Source: UBA1046 sp964624395
GTDB taxonomy: Bacteria > Bacillota > Clostridia > Saccharofermentanales > DTU023
NCBI GenBank assembly: GCA_964624395.1
Contig: CAZUWY010000013.1
Coordinates: forward strand, 1 to 38,537
DNA length: 38,537 nucleotides
Direction of reading: 5' to 3'
In this document: positions 25,521 through 33,127 of the stretch, in pieces
How positions within the stretch are numbered: position 1 is the stretch's first letter
Layout of the letters: every line of letters starts with the position of its first letter
The notes under the pieces: generated by a model
Seen by the model: only the letters and a program-made list of their open reading frames with translations
The model's database searches: none
What the model was told of the DNA's origin: nothing
Program-made: the position numbers and the translations under genes

Positions 25521-26168
25521 TCATTTTTTGGGCTGCCAGTCAATCTCTGCCAGAGCAAAGATCTTTTTCATAATCTCTTCCATTATGCGCTCAAACTCCT
25601 CCTTGCGCTGATCTCGCTGAAGAGGCGCAGGTGGAGCGAAGGGCACCCCAAAGATTATTTTTTGGCGGCCAAAAAGCCGCCAGGGTTTGGCGATGGCAAC
25701 CGGCAAAATCACAAGCTTGGCATGGTAGGCCAGATTGGCGGAATTGCCGCGGGGCAAAACCTCTGCCAGCTCACGCTCACTAACTCTGGTGCCCTGGGGA
25801 AAGATGCCGATGCTCTCTCCTTCTTTGGCCAGTTTTAAAACAGCCCTGACTGCTTTTAAGTCCTTATGGTTTCTTTCCAGCGGGATAGCACCCAGGCGGC
25901 GCACAAACCAGCCAATCAGGGGCACCTCAAAGAGGGAGCGCTTGGCAATCCAGTAAACCCAGCGGGGCATGGCTAGCTGAATGGCCATCAGATCAAACAT
26001 GCTGCGATGATTGGCCATTAAAAAGAAGGGCTCGTCGGGGATATTTTCCAGGCCCTGGTAGGAGACACGAAAAAGAAACCTGACCGGGTAGCCTAAAAGC
26101 CAAGTGACAGGCCAGCGGACACGGCTCTTTTTGGGGATTTCATAATATTTATCCAAATCTTTGGCCAT
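25521..26168 (-). CDS. plsC: 1-acyl-sn-glycerol-3-phosphate acyltransferase (PlsC family)
   Basis: 215 residues. It adds the second acyl chain to lysophosphatidate at the membrane. Motif I, NHRSMFD (H-x4-D), is intact, and so is GAIPLER. Motif III reads FPQGTRVSE where the family consensus is FPEGTRS, so the glutamate is glutamine. A hydrophobic N-terminal stretch (WPVTWLLGYPVRFLF) probably anchors it. It lies between cmk and ispH-rpsA, a standard clostridial neighbourhood. AGGAG lies about ten bases before the start. Other lysophospholipid acyltransferase activities are possible. Confidence 0.88.
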   Translation of the reverse strand: MAKDLDKYYEIPKKSRVRWPVTWLLGYPVRFLFRVSYQGLENIPDEPFFLMANHRSMFDLMAIQLAMPRWVYWIAKRSLFEVPLIGWFVRRLGAIPLERNHKDLKAVRAVLKLAKEGESIGIFPQGTRVSERELAEVLPRGNSANLAYHAKLVILPVAIAKPWRLFGRQKIIFGVPFAPPAPLQRDQRKEEFERIMEEIMKKIFALAEIDWQPKK

Positions 26169-26186
26169 GATCTTTGCCGCTCCTCT

Positions 26187-26921
26187 TTATTGGGCAAATG
26201 CCTGATCCAGGTATTTTTGCCAGGAAGTCCTGATAGATAAATCTAAATCAGCCTTCTCTTGCATCAGTTGCAAGAGAAGGTCTAGCACCTGATCGATATT
26301 AAGATCACTGGTATCAATAATGATAGCATCTGCTGCCGGCCCGGCGGGAGCTAAATCCCTGCTGCTGTCCTTTTGATCTCTGGTAATTATATCCTGAAGC
26401 ACTTCCTCGTAGCTTTGCAGCTCCTCCGAAGCTTTCGCCTGCTCTTTCATTTGCTGCCAGCGCCTTTTAGCTCTTTCTTCCGGGCTGGCATCGAGATAAA
26501 ACTTAAAATCGGCCTGGGGCAAGACAAAACTGCCGATATCTCTGCCCTCGAGGACAAGGAAATATTTTGCCGCCAGCTCCCTTTGTAGGGCGGTCGAGTA
26601 ATAGCGCACGGGAGGGAGGGCACTGAGGGCGGAGGTCAAAAGCGAGATTTTAGCCGTGCGGATAAAGGGCTCAACATCTTGGCCCTTTATTAAAGTCCTC
26701 TGCCCCTGATCATCTATTTGAACCTCTAGCCCGGCTAAGGGTAGCCATTTTTCTACCTCGGCCAGATTATTAAGGTCGATCTGCTCCTTGTCGGCGGCAT
26801 AGGCCAGGGCCCTGTAGATGGCGCCGGTATCCAGATGATGGATGCCCAGTCTTTTGGCTAAAAGTCCGGCAATTGTGCTCTTTCCCGCTCCAGATGTACC
26901 ATCAATGGCAATAGCATGCAT
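26187..26921 (-). CDS. cmk: Cytidylate kinase
   Basis: 244 residues. It phosphorylates CMP and dCMP. The P-loop is GTSGAGKSTIAGLLAKRL, followed by HHLDTGAIYRALA, LEGRDIGSFVLPQADFKFYL and the lid/CMP region DQKDSSRDLAPAGPAADAI. The C-terminal 30 residues beyond the family core are helical and charged. I took the ATG at 26921, six bases after AGGGTG and one base after the scpB stop. A GTG three codons upstream (26930) overlaps scpB. Confidence 0.94.
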   Translation of the reverse strand: MHAIAIDGTSGAGKSTIAGLLAKRLGIHHLDTGAIYRALAYAADKEQIDLNNLAEVEKWLPLAGLEVQIDDQGQRTLIKGQDVEPFIRTAKISLLTSALSALPPVRYYSTALQRELAAKYFLVLEGRDIGSFVLPQADFKFYLDASPEERAKRRWQQMKEQAKASEELQSYEEVLQDIITRDQKDSSRDLAPAGPAADAIIIDTSDLNIDQVLDLLLQLMQEKADLDLSIRTSWQKYLDQAFAQ

Positions 26922-26922
26922 C

Positions 26923-27516
26923 TTATTCACCCTGCCCTGAGAGATTTTGAAACTGCCTGTCTAGCTGCTCCAAGGTTTTGTACATTAAAAAATCCGCCGC
27001 CGGCAGTTCCGCAACCGATTTGAGGCCAAACTCCATCAGAAAATGCTCCGTGACCGAAAAGACCGCCGGCCTGCCCGGCAGGTCGAGATGGCCTTCCTCA
27101 GAAATCAGGTTTCGATCCAAAAGCCTGGTGATAATGCCATCGCTGTTAACGCCTCTGACTTCTTCCACCTGAGCTCTGGTGCAGGGCTGGTTATAGGCGA
27201 TAACGGCCAGTGTTTCATAGCTGGCCTGAGATAGTGCCGGCCTGTTCTGGGGACGAAAAAGCCTGCTGATAATCTCTTTGAGTTCTAGTTTACTGGTCAA
27301 AAACACCTTGCTGCCCACCTTGCGGATTTTAAGTCCCGCCTGCGGATCTCTTTGGTATTTTCTTTGCAGCTGCTCCACCAGTAAGGCAGCCTCTTCTTTT
27401 TTTAGTTCTAATATTTTGGCCAGCTGATCTATCTCCAAGGGATCACCGGCGGCAAACAAGATAGCTTCGACGGCGGCAATCAGATCGCTCTCCCTTTTGT
27501 CTTTTCCATCAATCAT
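26923..27516 (-). CDS. scpB: Segregation and condensation protein B
   Basis: 197 residues. It is the kleisin-associated winged-helix subunit of the SMC-ScpAB condensin. Seen are AAVEAILFAAGDPLEIDQLA, LSQASYETLAVIAYNQPCTR, EEVRGVNSDGIITRLLDRNL and the GRPAVFSVTEHFLMEFGL end. The ATG at 27516 overlaps the scpA reading frame by 8 bases, and GAGGAAGAG within scpA supplies a ribosome site. An upstream reading to 27537 is embedded in scpA and is less likely. Confidence 0.95.
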   Translation of the reverse strand: MIDGKDKRESDLIAAVEAILFAAGDPLEIDQLAKILELKKEEAALLVEQLQRKYQRDPQAGLKIRKVGSKVFLTSKLELKEIISRLFRPQNRPALSQASYETLAVIAYNQPCTRAQVEEVRGVNSDGIITRLLDRNLISEEGHLDLPGRPAVFSVTEHFLMEFGLKSVAELPAADFLMYKTLEQLDRQFQNLSGQGE

Positions 27517-28315
27517 AAAGCTCTTCCTCATCTTCAATCTCTAGGTCGGAGGTCAGATCCCTTTCACTTAAAAGGCTACCTTTTTCTATCAGCATACTGC
27601 CGTAGGGAATACTTTGGCTGACTTTAATTCTGTTTTGCCGCATCAGCTCTAAGAGAGCTAAAAAGGCAGTCACCTGCTCCAGCCTGCTTTTTTCTTTGGC
27701 CGGGAAGATATCGCTGAAATAAATCTTTTTCTTGCGCCAGACCTCGCGCAAGATCTCTTTGACTTTATCTCTGATCGAAACTTTGTCCCGCCTGAGCAGG
27801 TATTTGACACTCTTTCTTAAATCGTGGTATTTGCTTCTGTTTCTGCTGTCAAGCGTTTTTACAGCGGCCAGAAATTTAGCCAGATCGAGATCATCCTCGA
27901 CATAATCTGCTGAAATACCAAGTCTGGCAGCCGTCTCCGGCAGGCGCAAAACTGTGTCGCCGTGGCTAAGATGTGCCAGCTGCAGCTGTTCGGCCATGAA
28001 TTTAAACCGCCGGTAGCGCATCAGCTTTAAGATCAGCTCATCTCTGGGATCTTCCACTTTAAGCTCGAGAGTTTTTTTGGCCGGCAGCAGGCTTAATGAT
28101 TTAATCTGCAGCAAAGTTGCCGCCATAACTAAAAATTCACTGGCCAGATCCATGTCCAGGCGTTCAAGCTCGGCCAGGGCATCTAAATACTGGTCGGTGA
28201 TTTCAGCTATCGAGATGTCATAGATATCAATGCGGCTCTTTTCGATCAGCTCCGAGAGCAGATCAAAAGGGCTTTCAAAAGAGCGGATATCTATTTGCAA
28301 TTTTGCTGCTGCCAT
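27509..28315 (-). CDS. scpA: Segregation and condensation protein A (kleisin)
   Basis: 268 residues. It is the kleisin that bridges SMC heads. The N-terminal domain shows SFESPFDLLSELIEKSRIDI, ISIAEITDQYLDAL and ASEFLVMAATLLQIKSLSLL. The central part is charged and flexible. The C-terminal winged helix includes ALLELMRQNRIKVSQS. No Shine-Dalgarno is visible before the ATG: the six bases after the M50 stop and the preceding bases are A/T only. Translation probably depends on coupling to the upstream gene. Confidence 0.95.
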   Translation of the reverse strand: MAAAKLQIDIRSFESPFDLLSELIEKSRIDIYDISIAEITDQYLDALAELERLDMDLASEFLVMAATLLQIKSLSLLPAKKTLELKVEDPRDELILKLMRYRRFKFMAEQLQLAHLSHGDTVLRLPETAARLGISADYVEDDLDLAKFLAAVKTLDSRNRSKYHDLRKSVKYLLRRDKVSIRDKVKEILREVWRKKKIYFSDIFPAKEKSRLEQVTAFLALLELMRQNRIKVSQSIPYGSMLIEKGSLLSERDLTSDLEIEDEEELYD

Positions 28316-28321
28316 AAATTT

Positions 28322-29053
28322 TTAGAATAATGCCTTCCATATTAAATCAAATAAAGCATTCAAGGGTGTTTGGATCAGCCAGGCCAAAGGTGCTATCACC
28401 CAGCCGATCACAGTGGAGATTATCCCTCGGCCAAAGAAGACCAGCATGATAAACACCATACCGATATAGCGTTCGTACTCCATTATCCGGTAATAGATGC
28501 TGCGGGGCAAGATGGCCCCAAAGACCTTGTAGCCGTCCAGTGGCGGCAGAGGCAGCAAATTGAAGACAGCCAGTCCTAAATTGGCCCAAAAGAACATCAA
28601 AAGCAGTTCCAGAATGGTGCCTGTCAGACTGAAATTATTAAAAGCGATGACAGCTCCGCTATTGCTGAGCAAGAAGATCGTCTGCACCAGTAAAAAGAGC
28701 AGGTAGCTGAAAAAGGACAAAACGATATTAGAGGCTGGCCCGGCCAGACTGACCATGGCCATGCCGAAACGCATACTGCGCTTTCTGTCAAAACGGGCCG
28801 GATTTACCGGCACCGGCTTGGCCCAGCCGATTCTTCGGGTGATCAAAAAAACCAAAGATCCCATCAGATCCAAATGCTTGATCGGATTCAAGGTTAAGCG
28901 GCCCAGATCTGCGGCCGTGCTATCGCCCATCTTCATTGCCATCCAGGCATGGGAAAACTCATGCAGGGACAAGGACAAAGTTAAGACCAAAATAGAGATC
29001 AGAAGACCTCTGAGATCAAAATTTCCTAAAAGACTTGTCAGGACAAAAGTCAT
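28322..29053 (-). CDS. Site-2 protease family (M50) membrane metalloprotease
   Basis: 243 residues with about five to six membrane helices. The zinc motif is SLSLHEFSHAWMAMKMGD (HEFSH), with the second site NLLPLPPLDGYKVF. This is the short PDZ-less M50 type (YwhC-like), distinct from the RseP at 13350-14675. Its substrate is unknown. It lies directly upstream of scpA by six bases, a neighbourhood I recall as common in Clostridia. A GGAGATAAAT site lies before the ATG. Confidence 0.88.
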   Translation of the reverse strand: MTFVLTSLLGNFDLRGLLISILVLTLSLSLHEFSHAWMAMKMGDSTAADLGRLTLNPIKHLDLMGSLVFLITRRIGWAKPVPVNPARFDRKRSMRFGMAMVSLAGPASNIVLSFFSYLLFLLVQTIFLLSNSGAVIAFNNFSLTGTILELLLMFFWANLGLAVFNLLPLPPLDGYKVFGAILPRSIYYRIMEYERYIGMVFIMLVFFGRGIISTVIGWVIAPLAWLIQTPLNALFDLIWKALF

Positions 29054-29079
29054 ATTTATCTCCTTAAAGCAAAGCTTTT

Positions 29080-30156
29080 TTAGTCAGCGGCCAAATACTT
29101 GTCATAACCGGGACTATAATAGCGTTTATTATCTTTGATCCATAAGGCCTCGCAGCCGTCAATTTCCTTGATCAGCTCCAGGCCCTCCTCATAACTCATA
29201 TTCATCAGAGCGGTAGTCAGCGCATCAGCCGTTTTTGAACTGGGCGCAATTAAAGTCACCGAATCAAAATACAAGGAGGGATAAAGACTATCCGGATCAA
29301 TAATATGGTGATAGGCCTTATCATCTACAGTATAATACCGTTCATAAACTCCGGAAGTAACAAGTGCAAGATCTTCAACGGCCAGAACAGCCAGAATTTT
29401 TTCATCGCTGGTCAAATCCGGATTTTTGACCCCGATCTGCCATTTGCTGCCATCCGGCTTTTTCCCCACCGCCCTAACATTTCCGCCGATTGAGATGACG
29501 AAAGAATCAAAACCTTGGGCCAGGGCATGCATGGCCACCAGTTCACAGGCATAGCCTTTGGCCCCTGAGCCGGCATCAAGGCTTGCCAGCGGATCTTTCA
29601 GATAGGCAGAAGACTGATCACTGTCCAAAATTAGATCATCGATATTGGTATGCAAGTTAGCTTCCTGCAGCAGCTCTAAATCAGGCAGTCTGGCTTTTTT
29701 AGGATCCTCCAGACCCTCCTGCCGGTAGCTGTGCCAGATGGACAAAACAGCACCAAAAGCAAGATTGACCCGGCCTTTAGATATCTGATTGGCCCATTTG
29801 CACTGGTAGAGAAAATCCAGCAGGTCCGGATCAACTTTAACTGCCCCTTTACCGGCATTATCATTGATGCTTTTTATATTGTTGACCCCGGGATGGCTGG
29901 CAAAAAAATCAAACAGCTGATGGTAATGCTCCAGATCCTGGGACACCAGCTGCTCTAAATCCCTAAAGCTCTCCTCATCTTTGGTATAGGCAACTAGATT
30001 GGTCACCGTATCAAAGGGCCCGAGGAAAAACTGTTCATAGCGCTGTTTATCGTCAGCTGCATCTTTTACTTGCGCACAGGAGATTAGCAGCGACAAAAAA
30101 ATTAGAGCCGAAATTATAATTTTAATAATTTTATTTTTTTCTTTCAGAAAATTCAT
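29080..30156 (-). CDS. apbE: FAD:protein FMN transferase, lipoprotein (ApbE)
   Basis: 358 residues. A signal peptide ends in the lipobox LLISC (cysteine about 27), so it is anchored outside the membrane. ApbE cleaves FAD and attaches FMN to a threonine of extracellular or membrane flavoproteins. Motifs: GPFDTVTNLVAY, DAGSGAKGYACELV (family GGIAKGYA), FVISIGGNVRAVGKKPDG, YHHIIDPDSLYPS and DALTTALMNMSYEEGLEL. It is third in a NusG-II/Gx-transporter/ApbE set. I saw no obvious FMN-acceptor protein with an S/T-G-A-T motif in the window, so its target is elsewhere. Confidence 0.92.
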   Translation of the reverse strand: MNFLKEKNKIIKIIISALIFLSLLISCAQVKDAADDKQRYEQFFLGPFDTVTNLVAYTKDEESFRDLEQLVSQDLEHYHQLFDFFASHPGVNNIKSINDNAGKGAVKVDPDLLDFLYQCKWANQISKGRVNLAFGAVLSIWHSYRQEGLEDPKKARLPDLELLQEANLHTNIDDLILDSDQSSAYLKDPLASLDAGSGAKGYACELVAMHALAQGFDSFVISIGGNVRAVGKKPDGSKWQIGVKNPDLTSDEKILAVLAVEDLALVTSGVYERYYTVDDKAYHHIIDPDSLYPSLYFDSVTLIAPSSKTADALTTALMNMSYEEGLELIKEIDGCEALWIKDNKRYYSPGYDKYLAAD

Positions 30157-30174
30157 AAGCGGCAGATAGATATT

Positions 30175-30729
30175 TTACCAGAAATCCCCCTTCAAGAGCT
30201 GAAGTCTTCTTAAGGCCGGTTCGGCAGCTTTAAGCAAGGCGGCAGACAAAAGACCGGTAACAACTCCGCTGACTAAAAGGACCGGCAGCAGGGCCAGCAG
30301 TGGCAGCCACATATAGCCCAGAGCGATCACAAATAGATACTGGGCCAGATTATGGCTGAGAGCACCAGAGACCGACAAGAGAGATAAGCTGATCCGGCCA
30401 CTGGTCAGCTGGCTCAAAATAAGCATGACAAGAACGGAGACAAGGCCTCCCGACAAACTGGTCAGGCCGGCAATCAGTCCTCTGCTTATGAGGGCAAAGG
30501 TACTTTTAGCCAGAGCAATGACAAAGGCTGCTGGAGCGGACAAAAATAAAAGGGCATACATAACAGCAATATTGGCAAGACCGTAGCGCATCGGCACAGG
30601 AGAAGGTAAAGGGGGCAAAAGACTTTCCATTAAGCCCAGAGCAATAGCAACAGCCAAAAACATGGCTGTTAAAACCATTTTTCTCACTTTATTCCTGCCG
30701 GTATTTTTCTTATCTGTCACTTTCATCAT
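30175..30729 (-). CDS. Gx transporter family membrane protein (heptaprenyl diphosphate synthase component I-like)
   Basis: 184 residues with five or six hydrophobic helices after a short basic N-terminus. It matches the family once labelled heptaprenyl diphosphate synthase component I (Pfam Hpre_diP_synt_I), now treated as ECF-like transporter S components. Typical strings are LGLMESLLPPLPSPVPMRYG, GLANIAVMYALLF and SGALSHNLAQYLFV. In extracellular electron transfer loci such as that of Listeria the homologue is, as I recall, EetB. The exact substrate is unknown. It starts immediately after the NusG-II gene; two ATGs are adjacent (30729, 30726) and no strong ribosome site is seen. Confidence 0.85.
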   Translation of the reverse strand: MMKVTDKKNTGRNKVRKMVLTAMFLAVAIALGLMESLLPPLPSPVPMRYGLANIAVMYALLFLSAPAAFVIALAKSTFALISRGLIAGLTSLSGGLVSVLVMLILSQLTSGRISLSLLSVSGALSHNLAQYLFVIALGYMWLPLLALLPVLLVSGVVTGLLSAALLKAAEPALRRLQLLKGDFW

Positions 30730-30731
30730 CT

Positions 30732-31148
30732 TTAGTTGATCAGATCAATTTCTTTGCCAGCACCTTCACTGCTCCTGATGCGAACAAGCATTTTATTGGG
30801 CAGGCAGGCGGCCCAGTCACCTGCCAAAGCAAGCTTGCCCATGCGGAGGCAAATCTTATCCCTGCAGGTCGACTCTAAAAAAGCGATAGCCCCTTCTGGA
30901 TAGAGTCTGAAGCTTACCTCCGGGCAGCAGGGCAAACTAAAATCCCTCTCCTCATCAGTTTCTAAAGGCAAAGTCGCAACCAGGCTATTGTCATAATATA
31001 TTTCCGCTGTTAATACTCCCGCTTCAGCTTTATCTCTGGCTAAAAAAAAGATAACTGCCGCTACAAGCAAGATGAGACCGACAATCAACAGATCAGTCGG
31101 TCTCATAAAGACGGTTTTTTTATCTGAGCAATTTACTTGCTTTTTCAT
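30732..31148 (-). CDS. NusG domain II-containing membrane-anchored protein
   Basis: 138 residues. A short cytoplasmic N-terminus is followed by one helix (TDLLIVGLILLVAAVIFFLA, about 18-37) and an outside domain. That domain has the NusG-II signature: ESTCRDKICLRMGKLALAG, then DWAACLPNKMLVRI. The cysteines in CRDKIC and AACLPN are conserved in this family. As I recall, its homologue in electron-transfer loci is EetA. It lies nine bases after the L,D-transpeptidase stop and four bases before the transporter gene. It is not a transcription factor despite the domain name. Confidence 0.85.
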   Translation of the reverse strand: MKKQVNCSDKKTVFMRPTDLLIVGLILLVAAVIFFLARDKAEAGVLTAEIYYDNSLVATLPLETDEERDFSLPCCPEVSFRLYPEGAIAFLESTCRDKICLRMGKLALAGDWAACLPNKMLVRIRSSEGAGKEIDLIN

Positions 31149-31157
31149 GTAAAAGAT

Positions 31158-32366
31158 TTAATCGGGATCCTCTTCAGCCTTAGTTGTTGCCGTTGTCGTT
31201 GGCGTGGTCGTTGTCGCTGCTGTAGTCGTAGCCGCCGTGGTCGTGGCTGCCGTAGTCGTAGCTGTAGTTGTTGGCGTTGTAGTGGTAGGCGTAGCAGTGG
31301 TAGGCGTGGCAGTAGTAGGCGTGGTCTCTGTCACTGTTGGCTCTGTTGTTGGTACCGGCGTCGGTGTAGGTGCCGGTGTCGGTGTTGCCAGACCTCTGAA
31401 GGGATTTCTGGGATCAGGATCATAGGGATCCCAGCCCTTGGGATGCTTATTGCTCAAGGTGAACTTGGCCAGGCCGCCAACACTCAGATTATAGCCGGAG
31501 CTGCTTTTTAGGACTTTAACTTTGGTGCCATTGGGCAAATCGTAAATATATTTGGCATCAGCTACATTGAGGCGGATACAGCCGGATGAGGCGGTTTTAC
31601 CCAGTCTGTTGAAGGTATTTCTGTCCAGGCTGCTGGGATCGTTCGGGATAGTAAAGGTGGTGGAATGGAAGAAATAATGCCTGCCAATACTTCTGCCATT
31701 GATATCATTACCGCTGAAATTTCTGGCGTATTGATGGTAAGTGGCACTGCCGGGCATGAGGTTAAATTTAACCCATCTGGATCTGCCGCCCAGCTTAAAG
31801 TAGCCATTCTCACCTGTCTGAGGCGTAGCATAGCCTGATCTTCCGGTGGAGGTGATCATCTTCCTTAGGGGCACTTCCTGGCCGCTGGCATTAGTGCCGT
31901 AAATAACTATCTGCTGCTTATCTAAAAAGACACGCACAGTATAGGGTGCTCCTCCTGAGCCTGTTCCAATCGACAGATTGGGTCCCATCACATTGGCAGG
32001 TATCGGCGTGGGGGTCGGGGTTGGATTGTCAGATGGTTTTGTTTCGGCAGTGGTGTTAACGCCATTTTTGGCTGTAAAGGTAGCAATCTCTCCCTTGCTG
32101 ATATAGACATCATCTCGATTGATGGTTTCAAAGGTATATATTTTGGAACTCTCGCTCTCTTCTCCGGTGATGGTAGAGGTCGGTTCCGTTTTTTCTATTT
32201 TCAGGCTTTCTTCAGGACTACTTGCTTCAGCCTCCGTGTTCTCAAAGGCCCTGGAACGCTGTTGAACCAGATTGCAAGAGCTGAGAATAAAAGACAAAAC
32301 AATAAACGTCAACAAAATGGTGACATACGGGAACAGCTTTTTACTTCCCTTAGACTTCTTTTTCAA
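31158..32366 (-). CDS. L,D-transpeptidase (YkuD) lipoprotein with Thr/Pro-rich tail
   Basis: 402 residues from a TTG start. The start (32366) is supported by AAGGAG eight bases upstream, by the basic signal peptide it creates, and by the promoter at 32407-32435. The latter puts the in-frame ATG at 32408 before the transcription start. The lipobox is LSSC (cysteine about 31). A Ser/Glu-rich and (TP)n spacer leads to the YkuD domain (about 130-290). The catalytic histidine (234) is in YFFHSTTF and the cysteine (263) in TASSGCIRLNVADAKYIYD. The C-terminus is about 70 residues of Thr, Pro and Ala. The enzyme makes 3-3 peptidoglycan crosslinks or attaches proteins to the wall. Confidence 0.9.
   Translation of the reverse strand: MKKKSKGSKKLFPYVTILLTFIVLSFILSSCNLVQQRSRAFENTEAEASSPEESLKIEKTEPTSTITGEESESSKIYTFETINRDDVYISKGEIATFTAKNGVNTTAETKPSDNPTPTPTPIPANVMGPNLSIGTGSGGAPYTVRVFLDKQQIVIYGTNASGQEVPLRKMITSTGRSGYATPQTGENGYFKLGGRSRWVKFNLMPGSATYHQYARNFSGNDINGRSIGRHYFFHSTTFTIPNDPSSLDRNTFNRLGKTASSGCIRLNVADAKYIYDLPNGTKVKVLKSSSGYNLSVGGLAKFTLSNKHPKGWDPYDPDPRNPFRGLATPTPAPTPTPVPTTEPTVTETTPTTATPTTATPTTTTPTTTATTTAATTTAATTTAATTTTPTTTATTKAEEDPD
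31182..31343 (-). repeat. Low-complexity Thr/Pro/Ala codon repeat in the L,D-transpeptidase C-terminus
   Basis: About 54 codons encode short repeats of the TTATPTT and TTAATTT kinds. The DNA is a run of imperfect ACN/GCN triplets. The stretch may vary in length between strains, and it can also be a site of assembly error. Confidence 0.8.
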
Positions 32367-32406
32367 ATCTATTACTCCTTGCCAGACAGGCGAAATTTCA
32401 TAAATC

Positions 32407-32435
32407 ATTCTAAGCTATCTCATCATCTGTGTAAA
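32407..32435 (-). promoter_or_regulatory. Sigma-A-type promoter of the L,D-transpeptidase to IspH-S1 operon
   Basis: On the minus strand TTTACA (-35) and TAGAAT (-10) are separated by exactly 17 bases. The expected transcription start is near 32400, giving a leader of about 34 bases to the TTG start. No strong terminator is seen in the genes downstream until 22597-22630, so this may drive ten genes. Confidence 0.75.
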
Positions 32436-32596
32436 CCTTTACTTGCTCTTACGGTTACAAAAAACACGCTTTCTCTGCTGGATAATGTCGTCTTTTGAGC
32501 CGCAGTGAAATATTGAAGGGAAATCTTAACTATCAGATTGATTAAAAATAGATGTTAAAGCGAGAAATCTTAATAAATATCTTAAAGGGGGACTAT

Positions 32597-33127
32597 ATGC
32601 AGCTAGAAAATACAAGCCATTATCCTAAAGAGGAGATGACAGAGCTTAGAAGATCTCAGCCGGCAAACTTTCAGATAAATTCTGCCGGGACATTTTCTGA
32701 CTGTTCAGAGCTTCGGCGCTACCTGGCCTTTTTGCCGGATGAAAGAAGAAGCATAGCCGAGATGTCTGAATGGCTTTCTCAAGAAGATCTCATTTTGCCG
32801 GAGCAAAGTGATCTCACTAGGGCAAAGCTTGCGGCAAGCTCCGCTAAGAGTAAGGAAAAGGAAATCTCTTTTGCTCTGGAAGATGCCATCAGTTTACTGG
32901 AGGATAAAAAAGAGCTTTTGAGCCTGATTGTCTACCATATTGCCAGACTGCACGCCTCCTATCGCGCTACTTTAGTCTCCTTGTATTTTGAACAGCGCAG
33001 CATGAGAGACACAGCTGCTTTGCTGGGAAAATCCCTCTCGACCGTCAAGCGCTATCGGGATGCCGCCATTTTAGATGTCTTCTTTCGCCTCAAGCAGCAA
33101 GAGCTAAATCGTTATCCTATCAATTAG
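32597..33127 (+). CDS. Phage-type sigma-70 region 4-like HTH protein (ArpU/RinA/DUF1492-like)
   Basis: 176 residues. The N-terminal part is charged, without a recognised domain. The C-terminal third (about 121-166) is a helix-turn-helix of sigma region 4 type, with SYRATLVSLYFEQRSMRDTA followed by ALLGKSLSTVKRYRDAA. Such proteins are typical of late-gene regulators of prophages and of some mobile elements, but no other phage gene is present here. The ATG at 32597 follows AAAGGGGGA; an upstream reading from 32552 lacks a ribosome site. It is divergent from the L,D-transpeptidase gene, with a 10-base direct repeat in its leader. Target genes are unknown. Confidence 0.65.
   Translation: MQLENTSHYPKEEMTELRRSQPANFQINSAGTFSDCSELRRYLAFLPDERRSIAEMSEWLSQEDLILPEQSDLTRAKLAASSAKSKEKEISFALEDAISLLEDKKELLSLIVYHIARLHASYRATLVSLYFEQRSMRDTAALLGKSLSTVKRYRDAAILDVFFRLKQQELNRYPIN

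Noticed and set aside
25800..25826. FPQGTR instead of FPEGTR in PlsC as a loss of function.
   Set aside because: The catalytic H-x4-D motif is intact and the substitution is conservative. It is mentioned in the feature but is not strong enough as a separate finding.
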